Below, piece by piece: positions 25,571-35,634 of a stretch of 64,000 bases of DNA. The notes under the pieces are model-generated. The model was not told the DNA's origin and did not search any database. It saw only the letters and a list, made by a program, of their open reading frames with translations. The DNA is from Hydrogenophaga sp. (GTDB lineage Bacteria > Pseudomonadota > Gammaproteobacteria > Burkholderiales > Burkholderiaceae_C), in NCBI RefSeq assembly GCF_025699295.1, contig NZ_JAILWB010000008.1:1-64000 (forward strand), written 5' to 3'. A program made the translations under genes and the position numbers. Numbering within the stretch: the stretch's first letter is position 1; every line of letters begins with the position of its first letter.

Positions 25571-26095
25571 TCATCGTTGCAACTCCTGTTCGACGAGGGC
25601 GTGCAGCGCCGGAAAATCCGGCTCTCCGACGATCCGCCGCATGATCCTGCCGTCCTTGTCGATCAGGACGGCAGTGGGCGTGAGGCTCACGTTGTCAAAG
25701 GCAGCAGCTATCGTGCCGTCGCTATCGAGAACGACCTTGAACGGCAACTGGTGCTGATGGGCGTATTCGCGGACGTACTGCGGCGGGTCATAGGACATGG
25801 CCACCGCCAGGAGTTCGAAACCACGCGGGGCAAAGCGCTGATAGGTTTTCACCACCTCAGGCATCTCCTTGATACAAGTGGTGCAGCTGGTCGCCCAGAA
25901 ATTGACGAAGACAACCTTGCCCCGCAATTCGCGCGTGGACGTGCGGGTGCCGTCCAGTGCAACGAAAGTCGCATCCGGTGCGGCAGGGCGTAGTTGCAGC
26001 ACGTACGCAAGCGCCGCAAGCATGCCTGCGGCGATGACCGCGATCACCACGTGGCGGCGGCGAAAACCTTTTCCACTCGAGTCCTGCGCGTTCAT
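25571..26095 (-). CDS. TlpA-like thioredoxin with CTTC motif
   Basis: A 174-residue membrane-anchored thioredoxin: anchor HVVIAVIAAGMLAALAYVL, then FVNFWATSCTTCIKEMP and cis-Pro LTPTAVLI. The active site is SCTTC instead of the usual WCxxC, so the tryptophan is missing; this occurs in some TlpA-family branches and should change the redox potential. The start at 26095 overlaps the upstream cytochrome stop as ATGA, and AGGGA lies just upstream. It probably serves cytochrome c or copper-site thiols. Confidence 0.88.
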   Translation of the reverse strand: MNAQDSSGKGFRRRHVVIAVIAAGMLAALAYVLQLRPAAPDATFVALDGTRTSTRELRGKVVFVNFWATSCTTCIKEMPEVVKTYQRFAPRGFELLAVAMSYDPPQYVREYAHQHQLPFKVVLDSDGTIAAAFDNVSLTPTAVLIDKDGRIMRRIVGEPDFPALHALVEQELQR

Positions 26096-26772
26096 GGACA
26101 TTCCCTGCGTATGAAAGCCGACCATTCCTCCGGCCGTGAAAAGACAATGGCTGCGCGATCGCCCTGCATGCCAGTGCCGACGATGACCGGCTTGCCTGCC
26201 GACGGGCCATCAGCACTGCCGTCGGTCTTGAAGCGCAGGTTGAACTCCCACCATTGGCTTGTCTTGCCGTCCGCGGTGACCACACGATAGGCATCGCCGC
26301 AGTAGCGGACAGCAGCCACTTGCCGGGAAGCGTCGGCGAGTTTGAGGTTCGGATGCCTGCGATCCGGCGGCGACACGCGGCCCTCCGACACGGCCTGAAG
26401 ATAGGCCAAGAGATCGGCGCGCGTGCCCGCCTGCGAGATGCCGTCGAACAGCATCGTGTTGCCAGGGACCACAGCGGCCGGATTGCGCAGCCATGCGTCG
26501 AGCGTCTGGGCGTTCCAGACGAGTTCCGAGCGCTTGAGGGCGTCCGAATAGCGGCTGAAATCAGCCGCGCTCCCCGCGCGGCGGCCCCATACGCCGGCCA
26601 GGCTCGGCCCCGTCAAATGGCGCCCCGCCGAAAATGAATGGCAGGCCATGCAGGCGCGCGACGCCAACGCACCGCGTTCGACGTCCCCCGCGCCATGGAC
26701 CGGAGACACAAACGAGAAGCTGGCCGCAGCTCCCAGGCAGAGAATGGTGCGACCGAAAATGGAAGTGGACAT
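26092..26772 (-). CDS. Class I cytochrome c, exported
   Basis: A 226-residue precursor with a signal peptide (about 1-28, ends SPVHG), heme motif CMACH, and a probable axial Met in PGNTMLFDG. The C-terminal roughly 95 residues (RYCGDAYRVVTADGKTSQWW onward) form an extra domain with two Cys and no second heme motif. AAAGGGG precedes the start at 26772. It is the first gene of the minus-strand copper/thiol block and is coupled to tlpA. A role as electron acceptor for the oxidase or Sco system is inference. Confidence 0.85.
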   Translation of the reverse strand: MSTSIFGRTILCLGAAASFSFVSPVHGAGDVERGALASRACMACHSFSAGRHLTGPSLAGVWGRRAGSAADFSRYSDALKRSELVWNAQTLDAWLRNPAAVVPGNTMLFDGISQAGTRADLLAYLQAVSEGRVSPPDRRHPNLKLADASRQVAAVRYCGDAYRVVTADGKTSQWWEFNLRFKTDGSADGPSAGKPVIVGTGMQGDRAAIVFSRPEEWSAFIRRECP

Positions 26773-26911
26773 CAATGACCCCTTTCTCACGTTGCCGAAT
26801 CCACGCCGACGAGACGACGAACGGAACGGCTGTCGCGGCAACACAAATTCCTCGGCCGCGGAGGCGGCCAGGATCCACTAGCGCTGCCCCCAGTCGGCTT
26901 CTGCCATGTCG

Positions 26912-27184
26912 TTAGGACTTGTCGGGTACGGCATCACCAGCGTGGGCGTTTGGCATCGTGTCCCCAGACTTCGCGCATTGATTCTTGCTGGCGGCAGCGT
27001 TGCTGTTCTTGCCTTGCGTCATGAACATCATGGCACCCATTGCCAGGGGGCACGCGAGCGCCAGCAAGACTGGAGCGCTTGCCAGGAGCCACGCTCTGGC
27101 ATCGGGCAGCGCCAAATACGCAACCGTGAGAACGACACCGATTCCTGCGGCGAACTTGATCATGGTTTTGAAACTGCAGTGCAT
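26912..27184 (-). CDS. DUF2933-like small membrane protein
   Basis: A 90-residue protein with two hydrophobic segments (IKFAAGIGVVLTVAYLAL and a LASAPVLLALACPLAMGAMM-type segment) and a polar tail. The start MHCSFKTMIKF and the ACPLAMG motif fit the DUF2933 family, which recurs in copper-resistance islands. No function is known; Cys and Met in the membrane part could touch copper. It lies between the cytochrome block and the BNR/PII genes on the same strand. Confidence 0.7.
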   Translation of the reverse strand: MHCSFKTMIKFAAGIGVVLTVAYLALPDARAWLLASAPVLLALACPLAMGAMMFMTQGKNSNAAASKNQCAKSGDTMPNAHAGDAVPDKS

Positions 27185-27238
27185 GACTTGAATCCTTTGA
27201 ATAAGCGTTGTAGTGAAAGTTCAGAGGCGGTCCGGGCC

Positions 27239-27373
27239 TCAACAGCCCATGGAACCCATCATCCCGAAGGACATCAGCACCATGCCCAAGACGCACAGCA
27301 CGGCAATGCCGCCAAAGACCGCGAGCACGATCACCACGATCTTCCCAATGCTGGGCTTGCGCGAGTCATCCAT
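27239..27373 (-). CDS. Very small membrane protein (44 residues)
   Basis: Starts MDDSRKPSIGKIVVIVLAVF and ends with a Met/Cys-rich FGMMGSMGC. One membrane helix spans most of it. The ATG at 27373 overlaps the end of the upstream BNR gene by 8 bases, which supports translational coupling. Small peptides of this look are common beside Cus systems. The terminal Met/Cys cluster could bind copper, but this is inference. Confidence 0.6.
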   Translation of the reverse strand: MDDSRKPSIGKIVVIVLAVFGGIAVLCVLGMVLMSFGMMGSMGC

Positions 27374-28283
27374 TTCCGACCCCTTCCTTCGCGATCTGGG
27401 TCCAGGTTCGTCCCTGGTCCTGACTGACAAACACGTTGCGCTTGAAAGTCGCAATGGCGATCTCGGCGCGGCGCACCGGGTTCTGCGCGATGTAGGCCAC
27501 GGCGTCCTCGATCAAGGTAGGGAGCGAAAGTGCTTCAGCCTTGGCATCGGGGGTCAATGCGATCCGTGCCAACCCCGCCTTGCCGTCGTAGGTGCTGAAC
27601 CACAGCCGCTGGCCATCGAAATCGAAGTGGGTGGCCAGCACACGCGTTCCGCCGAGCAGGCGTTCGAAGTTCTCGGCCGAATTGCGCGACAGGTAAAGCC
27701 CGTCGCCCGTGCCCGCAGCGACGATCTTGGTATCGGTGGGATGCACCGCCAGGCTGCCCAGCTTGGCGCCCAGACCCTTTGCGGCGGCGTGCTGCCATTG
27801 GAGGCCGTCGTTCAGCGTGAAATAGATGCCGGCCTGGCTCATGCGGCTGTTGGGCGCGTGGTTGTACACCATCACCGCATTGGTCTGGTGGCTGGTTGCC
27901 AGCAAATGAAAATCCGACTCGCCCGAGAGCCCGAGTTGCTGCCAGGTTTTGCCACCGTCGCGGCTCTTGATCAGGCCGAAGGGGTTGGTCAGGCCGGAAC
28001 CCGGTGCCGGGTGGCCGCTGCTGTACAGCGCGTCGCGTGTGGCGGCGTAGCCCATGTAGTCGTGCGCTGGTCCTGGCGCCTTGGACCAGCGCCCTTTTTC
28101 GAACACCGCCAGCCCATGATGGCTCGGGACGGTGATGCGTGCGCCATCGGCGCTGAAGGACAGGCCGTGGACATGCGTCAGAGTGATCGGGTCGCCAGCA
28201 TGGGTCGATGTCACGGCGGCCGCGGCGAGGCCCACCGTCAGGGCAGGAAGCCAGCTGCGCAGGAAATGAAGAATGGGGTTCAT
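27366..28283 (-). CDS. Exported BNR/WD40-like repeat protein (F510_1955 type)
   Basis: A 305-residue precursor with a signal peptide (LPALTVGLAAAAVTSTHA) and a beta-propeller-like body with BNR Asp-box repeats (SRDGGKTW, SQDQGRTW, LNDGLQW). Proteins of this group are annotated as glycosyl-hydrolase or sialidase-like, but the repeats only indicate a propeller fold, not an enzyme. It occurs in copper/silver islands of beta-proteobacteria. The start overlaps the PII-like gene stop as ATGA. A truncated paralogue is at 25133-25493. Confidence 0.8.
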   Translation of the reverse strand: MNPILHFLRSWLPALTVGLAAAAVTSTHAGDPITLTHVHGLSFSADGARITVPSHHGLAVFEKGRWSKAPGPAHDYMGYAATRDALYSSGHPAPGSGLTNPFGLIKSRDGGKTWQQLGLSGESDFHLLATSHQTNAVMVYNHAPNSRMSQAGIYFTLNDGLQWQHAAAKGLGAKLGSLAVHPTDTKIVAAGTGDGLYLSRNSAENFERLLGGTRVLATHFDFDGQRLWFSTYDGKAGLARIALTPDAKAEALSLPTLIEDAVAYIAQNPVRRAEIAIATFKRNVFVSQDQGRTWTQIAKEGVGNG

Positions 28284-28633
28284 TTTGTGGATGGCGCTTG
28301 GGGTGAATCGGACGCTGTAGGTGCAGAAGCAGCACCCGTGCGCAGGTGGAAGAAGGTGCCCACGGGAATGACCGCCGCGATGCCCGATCCCGGGACATCG
28401 GCTGCGCCGGTTTCCCGCAAAACACCGAGAAGCGCATCGACCTTGGACGCCTCGGCGAAGATTTCGATCTTGGTGTGCTCGCTCAGCAAATCATTCGAAA
28501 AAAAGTTCTTGTATTCGCCGAATCCCTTGACCCTCGTCAGGGTGATGCCTCCGACGTGAAGGTTCCTGAGTTTCACTTCCAAGGACTCCACCACGTCTGG
28601 TGGAACGATGGCAACGATGTAGTGCATGTTCAT
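28280..28633 (-). CDS. PII-NG-like regulator linked to Cus efflux
   Basis: A 117-residue protein starting MNMHYIVAIVPPDVVESLEV. It has the ferredoxin-like fold pattern of PII proteins (VKGFGEYKNFF, TKIEIFAEASKVDALL), but no conserved Tyr51-type uridylylation loop. A divergent PII group, called PII-NG, is known to sit beside CusABC-type pumps, matching this position. It may bind a nucleotide or a metal and modulate the pump. It overlaps the BNR gene start. The C-terminal Ser/Ala/Pro tail is disordered. Confidence 0.72.
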   Translation of the reverse strand: MNMHYIVAIVPPDVVESLEVKLRNLHVGGITLTRVKGFGEYKNFFSNDLLSEHTKIEIFAEASKVDALLGVLRETGAADVPGSGIAAVIPVGTFFHLRTGAASAPTASDSPQAPSTK

Positions 28634-28939
28634 GATGACCTCTGCATATCCGGTTGGTTGAGTGGAGGATCCCTGTGGCGGGATGCGTTTGAGGTGGGTG
28701 GCCGGTGCTTTCAAGACTCGTGGGTCAAACGCCGGGAATCCGAGCATTCATCATGGCCATTGGTGCCTCGTTGAAGCCCGTTGGTTCCCGCCCGAGCAAG
28801 GCCGCCAATGCGGGCCTGCACAAGCCAGGCGCATATGGACTCGCCCCTTCACCTTGTGCCACTTACTCGCCATGTGGTTCAGCCCGACAAAGGAAGCAGA
28901 CCAGCCCACAGCCCGTCTGCTTCTCTTGTCGAAGGGTGC
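28634..28939. other. 306-base gap upstream of the PII-like gene
   Basis: The gap holds the stem-loop listed at 28893-28923 and presumably a promoter for the PII-like gene. No further gene is supported here. Confidence 0.4.
28893..28923 (-). terminator. Stem-loop behind cusF
   Basis: A 9-base perfect stem (GAAGCAGAC / GTCTGCTTC) around a 13-base loop, 17 bases past the cusF stop. On the minus strand it is followed by CTTTG only, a weak U-tract, so termination would be partial. It may separate the cusCBAF transcript from the PII-like genes. Confidence 0.5.
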
Positions 28940-29284
28940 TTACTTCACCTTGTAGATGACATAGCCCTTGTCGGCCTGAGCAAACTCGAAATCGACGGTT
29001 TTGCCGACCGTGAGCTTGTCCATCGCCATCTTGTCCTTGACCTTGAAACCCATGACCATGGCGGGCCAGTTCAGGCTCTTGACGGGCTCATGGGCCAGCG
29101 TGACAACGCCGACTGCCGCATCGACCTTGGTGACCTTGCCCTTGGCCATGTGCATGGTTTGGCCTGTAGCCGACTTGCCCGCCGGCACGCCTTTCATGTC
29201 ATCCATCATTTTTTCCTGCGCCATCGCAGTCGTCGCCGAAAGCACAAAAATGGCCGCGAGTGAGTTGATCAGTGATTTTTTCAT
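28940..29284 (-). CDS. cusF: CusF-like periplasmic Cu(I)/Ag(I)-binding protein
   Basis: A 114-residue precursor with a signal peptide to about residue 22 (TTAMA). The CusF domain has the full ligand set H65, W73, M76 and M78 (AHEPVKSLNWPAMVMGF). CusF picks up Cu(I) or Ag(I) in the periplasm and passes it to CusB. It is the last of the cus genes, 118 bases after cusA. Compare the Trp-less relative at 10914-11255. Confidence 0.92.
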   Translation of the reverse strand: MKKSLINSLAAIFVLSATTAMAQEKMMDDMKGVPAGKSATGQTMHMAKGKVTKVDAAVGVVTLAHEPVKSLNWPAMVMGFKVKDKMAMDKLTVGKTVDFEFAQADKGYVIYKVK

Positions 29285-29402
29285 ATTCAGATTTATTCAG
29301 TAATGGAGAGAGTGAGAAACCGGTCGCTGGCAGTGCCGAAGACCGGGGTTTTCATCACAGGTGGGTGCCGTGTGGATGAATCGAGTGCGCCTGTGCGCGC
29401 TG

Positions 29403-32400
29403 TTATCGGCGCGGGCGGCGCATCAGATAGAAGGCTGCCGGGATCACAAACATCGACAGCAGCGGCGCGGTGATCATGCCGCCCACCATGGGTGCTGCAA
29501 TGCGTTGCATCACCTCGCTGCCGGTGCCCCCGCCCCACATGATGGGCAGCAGGCCGGCCAGGATCACCGCCACGGTCATGGCCTTGGGCCGCACGCGCAG
29601 CACCGCCCCTTCGCGGATGGCCTCGAGCAGATCGGCTTCGCTGGTCTGGTTCTGATCGACGCGTGCCATCCACGCCTGCTTGAGGTAAAGCAGCATGATC
29701 ACGCCGAACTCAGCTGCCACGCCCGCAAGCGCGATGAAACCCACAACGCCCGCCACCGACAGGTTGTAGCCCAGCCCGAACAGCAGCCAGATTCCGCCGA
29801 CCAGTGCAAAAGGCAGCGTCGTCATCAGCAGCAGCGCCTCGCCGAAGTGCTTGAAGGTCAGGTAGAGCAGCACAAAGATGATGAGCAGCGTGAAGGGCAC
29901 CACCAGCTTGAGCTTGGCCGCGGCGCGTTCGAGAAACTCGAATTGCCCTGACCACGACACCGAGTAGCCCGGTGGCAGCTTCACTTGATCGGCCACCGAT
30001 TGCTGCATTTCGCGCACTGCTGTACCCAGGTCACGGCCGCGCAGGTCGACGTAGACAAACCCGGCGAGGCGAGCGTTCTCGCTGCGCAGCATCGGCGGGC
30101 CGTCGTCGATGCGAACGTCCGCCACGTCACCCAGCACCAGCTGCTGCCCGCGCGGCGTCACGATGGGCAAACTGCGCAAGCGATCCAGCGAATCCCGCAC
30201 CTCGCGCGGATAGCGCACGTTGATCGGATAGCGCTGCAGGCCCTCGATGGTCTCGCCGATGTTCATGCCGCCCACAGCGCTGGCCACCACCGATTGCACG
30301 TCAGACACGTTGAGCCCATAGCGCGCCGCTCGCTCACGCTTGATATCCACATTGACATAGCGCCCCCCTGTCAGGCGTTCGGCAAAGGCGCTGGTCACCC
30401 CGGGTACCTGCTTCACCGCCTGCTCGATCTCGCCTGTGAGCCGGTTGATCACAGCCAGATCACTGCCCAGTACCTTTACACCCACCGGACTTTTGATGCC
30501 GGTGGCCAGCATGTCAAGGCGGTTGCGGATCGGCGGAATCCAGATGTTCGTCAATCCCGGCACGCGCACGGTTCGATCCAGCTCTTCGACGAGCTTCTCG
30601 GGGGTCATGCCGGCCCTCCACTCGCTCTTGGGCTTGAACTGGATGGTGGTCTCGAACATCACCAGTGGTGCAGGATCGGTCGCGGTCACGGCCCGGCCTG
30701 CCTTGCCGTAGACCGTGGCCACCTCGGGTACCGCCTTGATCAGCCGGTCGGTCTGTTGCAGCAACTGCGCCGCCTTGCCCGCCGACATGCCTGGCAGGGC
30801 GGTTGGCATGTACAGCAGGTCGCCTTCGTCGAGCGGCGGCATGAACTCGCTGCCCAGTTGCTGCAACGGCCACCAGCTGGCCGCCAGAAACACCACGGCC
30901 ACAGCAATGGTGGCCTTGGGAAAACGCAGAACGACTTCGAGCAGGGGGCGGTAGGTGGCGACAAAGAAGCGATTGATCGGGTTCTTCTGCTCCTCAGGAA
31001 TGCGGCCCCGGATCAGATAACCCATCAGCACCGGAATCAGCGTCACCGCAAGGCCGGCGCTGGCCGCCATCGCATAGGTCTTGGTGAAGGCCAGCGGCGA
31101 GAACAGCTTTCCTTCCTGCGCCTCCAATGTGAAGATGGGCACGAAGGAGAGGGTGATGATGAGCAACGAGAAGAACAGCGCCGGGCCGACCTCGGCGGCG
31201 GCGTCTCCAATCACCCGCCAACGGGTTTCTCCTTGCAGTTGCTGCCCCGGATGACCGTGGTTCCATTCCTCCAGGTGTTTGTGCGCGTTCTCGATCATCA
31301 CCACCGCCGCGTCAACCATCGCGCCGATAGCAATGGCAATGCCGCCCAGTGACATGATGTTGGCGTTGACACCCTGCCAATGCATGACGATGAAGGCCGC
31401 CAGAATGCCCAGGGGCAAGGAGACGATGGCCACCAGAGCCGAGCGCAGGTGAAACAGAAACAGCATGCAGACCACGGCCACGACAGCGAACTCCTCGAGC
31501 AGCTTGTGGCTGAGGTTCTCGATGGCCCGCTCGATGAGCCCCGAGCGGTCGTAGGTCGGCACGATCTCCACGCCTTGCGGCAGACTCATCTTCAATGTCG
31601 CCAGCTTGGCCTTGACCGCCTCGATGGTTGTCAGCGCGTTCTCGCCAGAGCGCATGACGATGATGCCGCCCACGGCTTCGCCCTCGCCGTCCAGCTCACC
31701 GATACCGCGCCGCATCTCAGGACCAATCTGCACGTGCGCCACATCGCCCAGCAAAACGGATACACCTGCCTCGGTGGTCATGAGTGGAATGGCTCGGAAA
31801 TCATCCAAGGTTTGCAAATACCCGGAGGCACGCACCATGAACTCGGCCTCACCCATTTCCAGCACAGAGCCACCCACTTCCTGGTTGGCAAGGCGAATCG
31901 CCGCGATCACCTTGCCGTGGGGAATTCGATAAGCGGCCAGCTTGTCCTGATCAAGCACCACCTGGTATTGCCGCACCATGCCACCGATGGTGGCCACCTC
32001 GGCCACGCCGGGGACGGTCTTGAGCTCGTATTTCAAGAACCAGTCCTGCAAGCTGCGCAACTGGGAGAGGTCCTGCTTGCCGGATTTATCGGTCAGGGCG
32101 TACTGGTAGATCCAGCCCACCCCGGTCGCATCCGGCCCAAGCGCCGAGTTGGCTCCCGGCGGCAGGCGAGACTGCACCTGGTTGAGGTACTCCAGCACCC
32201 GCGAACGGGCCCAGTAGAGGTCGGTACCATCCTTGAACAACACGTAGACGTAGCTGTCGCCAAAGAAGGAGTACCCGCGCACGACCCGCGCCCCCGGCAC
32301 CGACAACATGGTGGTGGTCAGTGGGTAGGTCACCTGGTTCTCCACCAGTTGCGGCGCCTGCCCCGGCCAGGAGGTTCGGATGATCACCTGCGTGTCCGAC

Positions 32401-32525
32401 AGGTCGGGCAGGGCATCGAGCGGCGTGCGGGCCACGGACACCACGCCCCAGGCTGCCAGCAACACGGTGGCGATCAGCACCAGAAAGCGGTTGGCAATCG
32501 ACCAGTGGATCAGTCGGGCGATCAT
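29403..32525 (-). CDS. cusA: CusA-type RND copper/silver efflux pump
   Basis: A 1040-residue HME-RND pump of the Cu(I)/Ag(I) group. The start [18 protein letters not shown] gives the first helix. The three methionines used by CusA for metal relay are recognisable: [19 protein letters not shown] and [14 protein letters not shown]. The proton-relay region of TM4 ([19 protein letters not shown]) is normal. The start overlaps the cusB stop as ATGA. It exports periplasmic and cytoplasmic Cu(I)/Ag(I) through CusC. Confidence 0.95.
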   Translation of the reverse strand: MIARLIHWSIANRFLVLIATVLLAAWGVVSVARTPLDALPDLSDTQVIIRTSWPGQAPQLVENQVTYPLTTTMLSVPGARVVRGYSFFGDSYVYVLFKDGTDLYWARSRVLEYLNQVQSRLPPGANSALGPDATGVGWIYQYALTDKSGKQDLSQLRSLQDWFLKYELKTVPGVAEVATIGGMVRQYQVVLDQDKLAAYRIPHGKVIAAIRLANQEVGGSVLEMGEAEFMVRASGYLQTLDDFRAIPLMTTEAGVSVLLGDVAHVQIGPEMRRGIGELDGEGEAVGGIIVMRSGENALTTIEAVKAKLATLKMSLPQGVEIVPTYDRSGLIERAIENLSHKLLEEFAVVAVVCMLFLFHLRSALVAIVSLPLGILAAFIVMHWQGVNANIMSLGGIAIAIGAMVDAAVVMIENAHKHLEEWNHGHPGQQLQGETRWRVIGDAAAEVGPALFFSLLIITLSFVPIFTLEAQEGKLFSPLAFTKTYAMAASAGLAVTLIPVLMGYLIRGRIPEEQKNPINRFFVATYRPLLEVVLRFPKATIAVAVVFLAASWWPLQQLGSEFMPPLDEGDLLYMPTALPGMSAGKAAQLLQQTDRLIKAVPEVATVYGKAGRAVTATDPAPLVMFETTIQFKPKSEWRAGMTPEKLVEELDRTVRVPGLTNIWIPPIRNRLDMLATGIKSPVGVKVLGSDLAVINRLTGEIEQAVKQVPGVTSAFAERLTGGRYVNVDIKRERAARYGLNVSDVQSVVASAVGGMNIGETIEGLQRYPINVRYPREVRDSLDRLRSLPIVTPRGQQLVLGDVADVRIDDGPPMLRSENARLAGFVYVDLRGRDLGTAVREMQQSVADQVKLPPGYSVSWSGQFEFLERAAAKLKLVVPFTLLIIFVLLYLTFKHFGEALLLMTTLPFALVGGIWLLFGLGYNLSVAGVVGFIALAGVAAEFGVIMLLYLKQAWMARVDQNQTSEADLLEAIREGAVLRVRPKAMTVAVILAGLLPIMWGGGTGSEVMQRIAAPMVGGMITAPLLSMFVIPAAFYLMRRPRR

Positions 32526-34159
32526 CGCGTGCCCCCCATCGCCTGGCCCTGGCGCGCTCGCCATTTGACGATTTCTGGTGCGTCGCCCTCCTGCATGCGG
32601 AACTCGAGGTCGATCTCGCTGCCCGCCGAGGGCTTGAGCGAGGCAAGGTTCGGGGCCAGCTTGAAGTCCATGGTCATGCCCGGCCACTTCAAGGCGGGGA
32701 CTTCCGGATGCGTCAGCGTGAGGGTTTCACCAGCGACGGCTTCCACCCGTGCGGTTGTGCGGTAGGTTTGCTGCGTCGCGCTCGTGGGTCCTAGCTCGTT
32801 GGCCGAAGACAAGCGCGCTTCCACGCCTTTCAGGTTGGCTTCTGAGTCGATGAGGAACTGCCCGGACAGCACGATTTTCTGGCCTTGGCTGAGACCGGAC
32901 AGGACCTCGGCCTGGCCGTTCTGTTCGCGGCCCACCTGCACCTCGACCGGGCGGAACGCAGCTTCCTCGACGACCATCACCAGCGTGCGCCTGCCGGTGC
33001 GTACCAGTGCCTCGGAGGGCACCAATAACGTGGGGCGTGCTTGGCTGCCGGTAAGCTGCATTTGAACAAACATGCCGGGCACGAGCATGCCCTTGGGGTT
33101 GGCCAGGGCCATGCGCGCCTTGCGCGTGCGTGTGGCAGGGTTCACCTCGGGCAACAAGGCTTGCACCTGACCACGGAACACCTCCCCCGGTAGAGCCGGA
33201 GTTTGTGCCACCACCTGCGCGCCCACGGCAACCCGCACCGCCTGGCTCTCCGGTACTTCTGCCTGCACCCACACGGTGGACAGGTCGTTGATGCGCATGA
33301 GCGGCATGCCCATCATCGCCGTGCCCCCCTCACGCGCCATCAGTTCGGTGAGCACGCCACCGGCCGGCGCGACCAGGGTCATGCGGGCCTGTACCTGCCC
33401 CGTGCGCTCGACCAAGGCGATCTGTGCTTCGCTCATGCCCGCCTGCCGCATGCGCTGACGGGCTCCGTCAGCGAGCGATGCCATCCCGCGCCCCTGCAAG
33501 CCTTCGTGCAAACGCCTGGCGGTCAAATAGTCCTCCTGCACCGCCACCCAATCCGGCACATAGAGGTCCAGCAGCGGCTGCCCCTTGCCGACGTGGTCCA
33601 GCGCGGCCCGCACATGCAGTTTTTCGATGAACCCAGTCGCGCGTGCTTGAACCACGTATTGGCCGCGTTCATTCCAGGCCACGGTGCCCACTGCAGAAAC
33701 CTCGGGCGCCAGTTGACCAGAGACGACTTCACCGGTGCGCAAGCCCAGGTTCTGCTGAATGCGCGAGCTGACGGAGACCGTTCCGCTGTCGGCGCCCTGC
33801 GCCCCGGCATAGGCCGGCACCAGCATCATGTCCATGAAGGGCGACTTGCCAGGCGCCTCGAACTTTTTGCCAGGCACCATGGGGTCGTGGTAGTAAAGAA
33901 CGCTCCGACCCGTGACTGGATCGACATCGCCCCCCTTGATGCCTGCCTCGATGTGTCGGCGCGTGGCCGCTTCGCCTTCAGGTATCCCCCAGGTCGATGG
34001 ATCAACGGGGGTGCCCATGGGTGCCGCCGTGGCCTCGGCAGACGCGGCCATTGGCGAGCTCGTCATGCCGTTCCTGAGGCCCAGCTTATAGAGGGCGAAG
34101 CCGCTCGCTCCGAGCACGCCGGTTGCAAGCAGTGCGATCACAGCAGTTTTCTTGTTCAT
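32522..34159 (-). CDS. cusB: CusB-type membrane-fusion protein with fused CusF domain
   Basis: A 545-residue periplasmic adaptor. The N-terminal anchor is followed by a heavy-metal-binding domain (about 88-115, [19 protein letters not shown]), the hairpin, barrel-sandwich and beta-barrel parts, and from about residue 463 a complete CusF domain with H, W492, M and M ([17 protein letters not shown]). In E. coli CusF is a separate protein; here metal delivery is partly built in. The start overlaps the cusC stop as ATGA. Confidence 0.94.
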   Translation of the reverse strand: MNKKTAVIALLATGVLGASGFALYKLGLRNGMTSSPMAASAEATAAPMGTPVDPSTWGIPEGEAATRRHIEAGIKGGDVDPVTGRSVLYYHDPMVPGKKFEAPGKSPFMDMMLVPAYAGAQGADSGTVSVSSRIQQNLGLRTGEVVSGQLAPEVSAVGTVAWNERGQYVVQARATGFIEKLHVRAALDHVGKGQPLLDLYVPDWVAVQEDYLTARRLHEGLQGRGMASLADGARQRMRQAGMSEAQIALVERTGQVQARMTLVAPAGGVLTELMAREGGTAMMGMPLMRINDLSTVWVQAEVPESQAVRVAVGAQVVAQTPALPGEVFRGQVQALLPEVNPATRTRKARMALANPKGMLVPGMFVQMQLTGSQARPTLLVPSEALVRTGRRTLVMVVEEAAFRPVEVQVGREQNGQAEVLSGLSQGQKIVLSGQFLIDSEANLKGVEARLSSANELGPTSATQQTYRTTARVEAVAGETLTLTHPEVPALKWPGMTMDFKLAPNLASLKPSAGSEIDLEFRMQEGDAPEIVKWRARQGQAMGGTR

Positions 34160-35532
34160 GGTTTTTGCTCCGGAGCGGGTTGGTTGGACTGACTGGGCGC
34201 GGTGAATTGCACGACTGAGTCCTGAGGGATCAGGTACTCAAGCTCGGCCCACCAGGCGGCCGTCTGCTTTTCGATGCGCAGTCGCTCCAGTTGTGTGTCG
34301 ATCACCAGGCGCTGGGCGTCGAGAACCGCTGCCAGAGGTGCCTTGCCACCCCGGAAGGCCGCTTCGGTAGCCTGCACGCGCTCGGTCGCCAGCGGAATCA
34401 GGGCCTTGTCGTAGTCCTCCAGGCGGGTGAGGTTGCTGCGCCAGTTGGCGAGCAGGCGCTGCGCGTCAAAGAGTCGCTCGCGACGCACTTCCTCACGCTC
34501 AGACCGGACCTGCTCCACCCGTTCCAATCTGGCTGCCAGCTCGCGGTTCTGTTTTCGGGCCTGATCCCATTGCAGGGGAATGGAAACCCCCAGCGACACC
34601 ATGTCGCCGAACTGGCTGCCCCGTTTGCTGTACATCAAAGACCAGCTCCAGTCAGCGTTTTTTTCCTCTCCTGCCACATCTGCCTCGGCCAGGGCAACAC
34701 GCTCGCGCGCATTCATCACCGCGATGTCGGGGTGCTGATCGATCTCGCGGCTTAGCTGGATTTCGGCCAGGCGGGACCAGGTAATTCTGGGTGGCATGCC
34801 CAGCGGTTGAGAGGCCGCATCACCTACCCAACGTTGCAACAGCGCCTTGGCGTTGGAGAACTCGACGCGAACCTCGTGCAATCGGTCGTCGATTCGAGCG
34901 GTGGCGGCATGTGCAGCGAGCACATCCGCCTGGCTGTTGCGCCCTCCGCGGTAGGCGGATTCGACCGCCTCCCTCACCCGAACGGACTCCTCGCGCTGGC
35001 GCTGCAACAGGGTGAGCATTCGCTCCTGGAAGTGGCGATCGAACCAAGCACGAGCCGTCTGAGTAAGCAGCCTGGCCTTTTGCATGGAACGCATTGACAA
35101 AGCGGCCTCTGCCTCACGCTCGTAACGCACGCTGCGTGCTTGGCGTTTCTCGGAGCCCGTGAAGGTCTGCATGACTTCGACCGAACGCATCGTCATGCGT
35201 TCACCCGTCAGGCTGTAGCGCATAGGCCCTTCGATGGGCAGGTTGCTCATCGACAGGCGCAACACCGGGTCTGGCAGGCGACCAGCGGAAACGGCCATCT
35301 CCCGTGCCGCGCGGGTCGCTGCGTCCTGGGCTTGAAGTGCCTCGGAGCGTGCCTGCGCCATCTCCAATGCCGCTTCCAACGTCAGGAGAGATGGGGATGC
35401 TTGTGCCGCCCCAAGACTGGCGAAGCAGAGCGAAAGCGCGGCGGCAGCGAGGGGTCTAAGTCCGCGCGTCCAATGTCGACAGGCGCAACGAAGGGTAGGC
35501 GTGCTCGCCCCCAAGTGGAAAATTGAATGCAC
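34156..35532 (-). CDS. cusC: CusC-type outer-membrane channel
   Basis: A 458-residue TolC-family protein with an N-terminal export signal (LRPLAAAALSLCFASLGAAQA) and two TolC repeats of long helices. The start is GTG 35532 with GGAG 7 bases upstream; the upstream ATG extension is rejected. It is first of the cusCBA set, with 4-base overlaps throughout, so the three pump parts should be made in fixed proportion. Confidence 0.9.
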   Translation of the reverse strand: MHSIFHLGASTPTLRCACRHWTRGLRPLAAAALSLCFASLGAAQASPSLLTLEAALEMAQARSEALQAQDAATRAAREMAVSAGRLPDPVLRLSMSNLPIEGPMRYSLTGERMTMRSVEVMQTFTGSEKRQARSVRYEREAEAALSMRSMQKARLLTQTARAWFDRHFQERMLTLLQRQREESVRVREAVESAYRGGRNSQADVLAAHAATARIDDRLHEVRVEFSNAKALLQRWVGDAASQPLGMPPRITWSRLAEIQLSREIDQHPDIAVMNARERVALAEADVAGEEKNADWSWSLMYSKRGSQFGDMVSLGVSIPLQWDQARKQNRELAARLERVEQVRSEREEVRRERLFDAQRLLANWRSNLTRLEDYDKALIPLATERVQATEAAFRGGKAPLAAVLDAQRLVIDTQLERLRIEKQTAAWWAELEYLIPQDSVVQFTAPSQSNQPAPEQKP

Positions 35533-35634
35533 TTGCAAACTCCATGAGTGATGAGCGCCCGCGCTGCTGGTCGAGCGCGGACAAAGCGCCGCCGACCAAC
35601 AAGTGGCCAGCAGCCGCATCGCGGTTACATGGGG

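Noticed and set aside
29985..32765. Two long plus-strand frames of about 455 and 461 codons
   Set aside because: Antisense to cusA and cusB, which are intact and overlap correctly.
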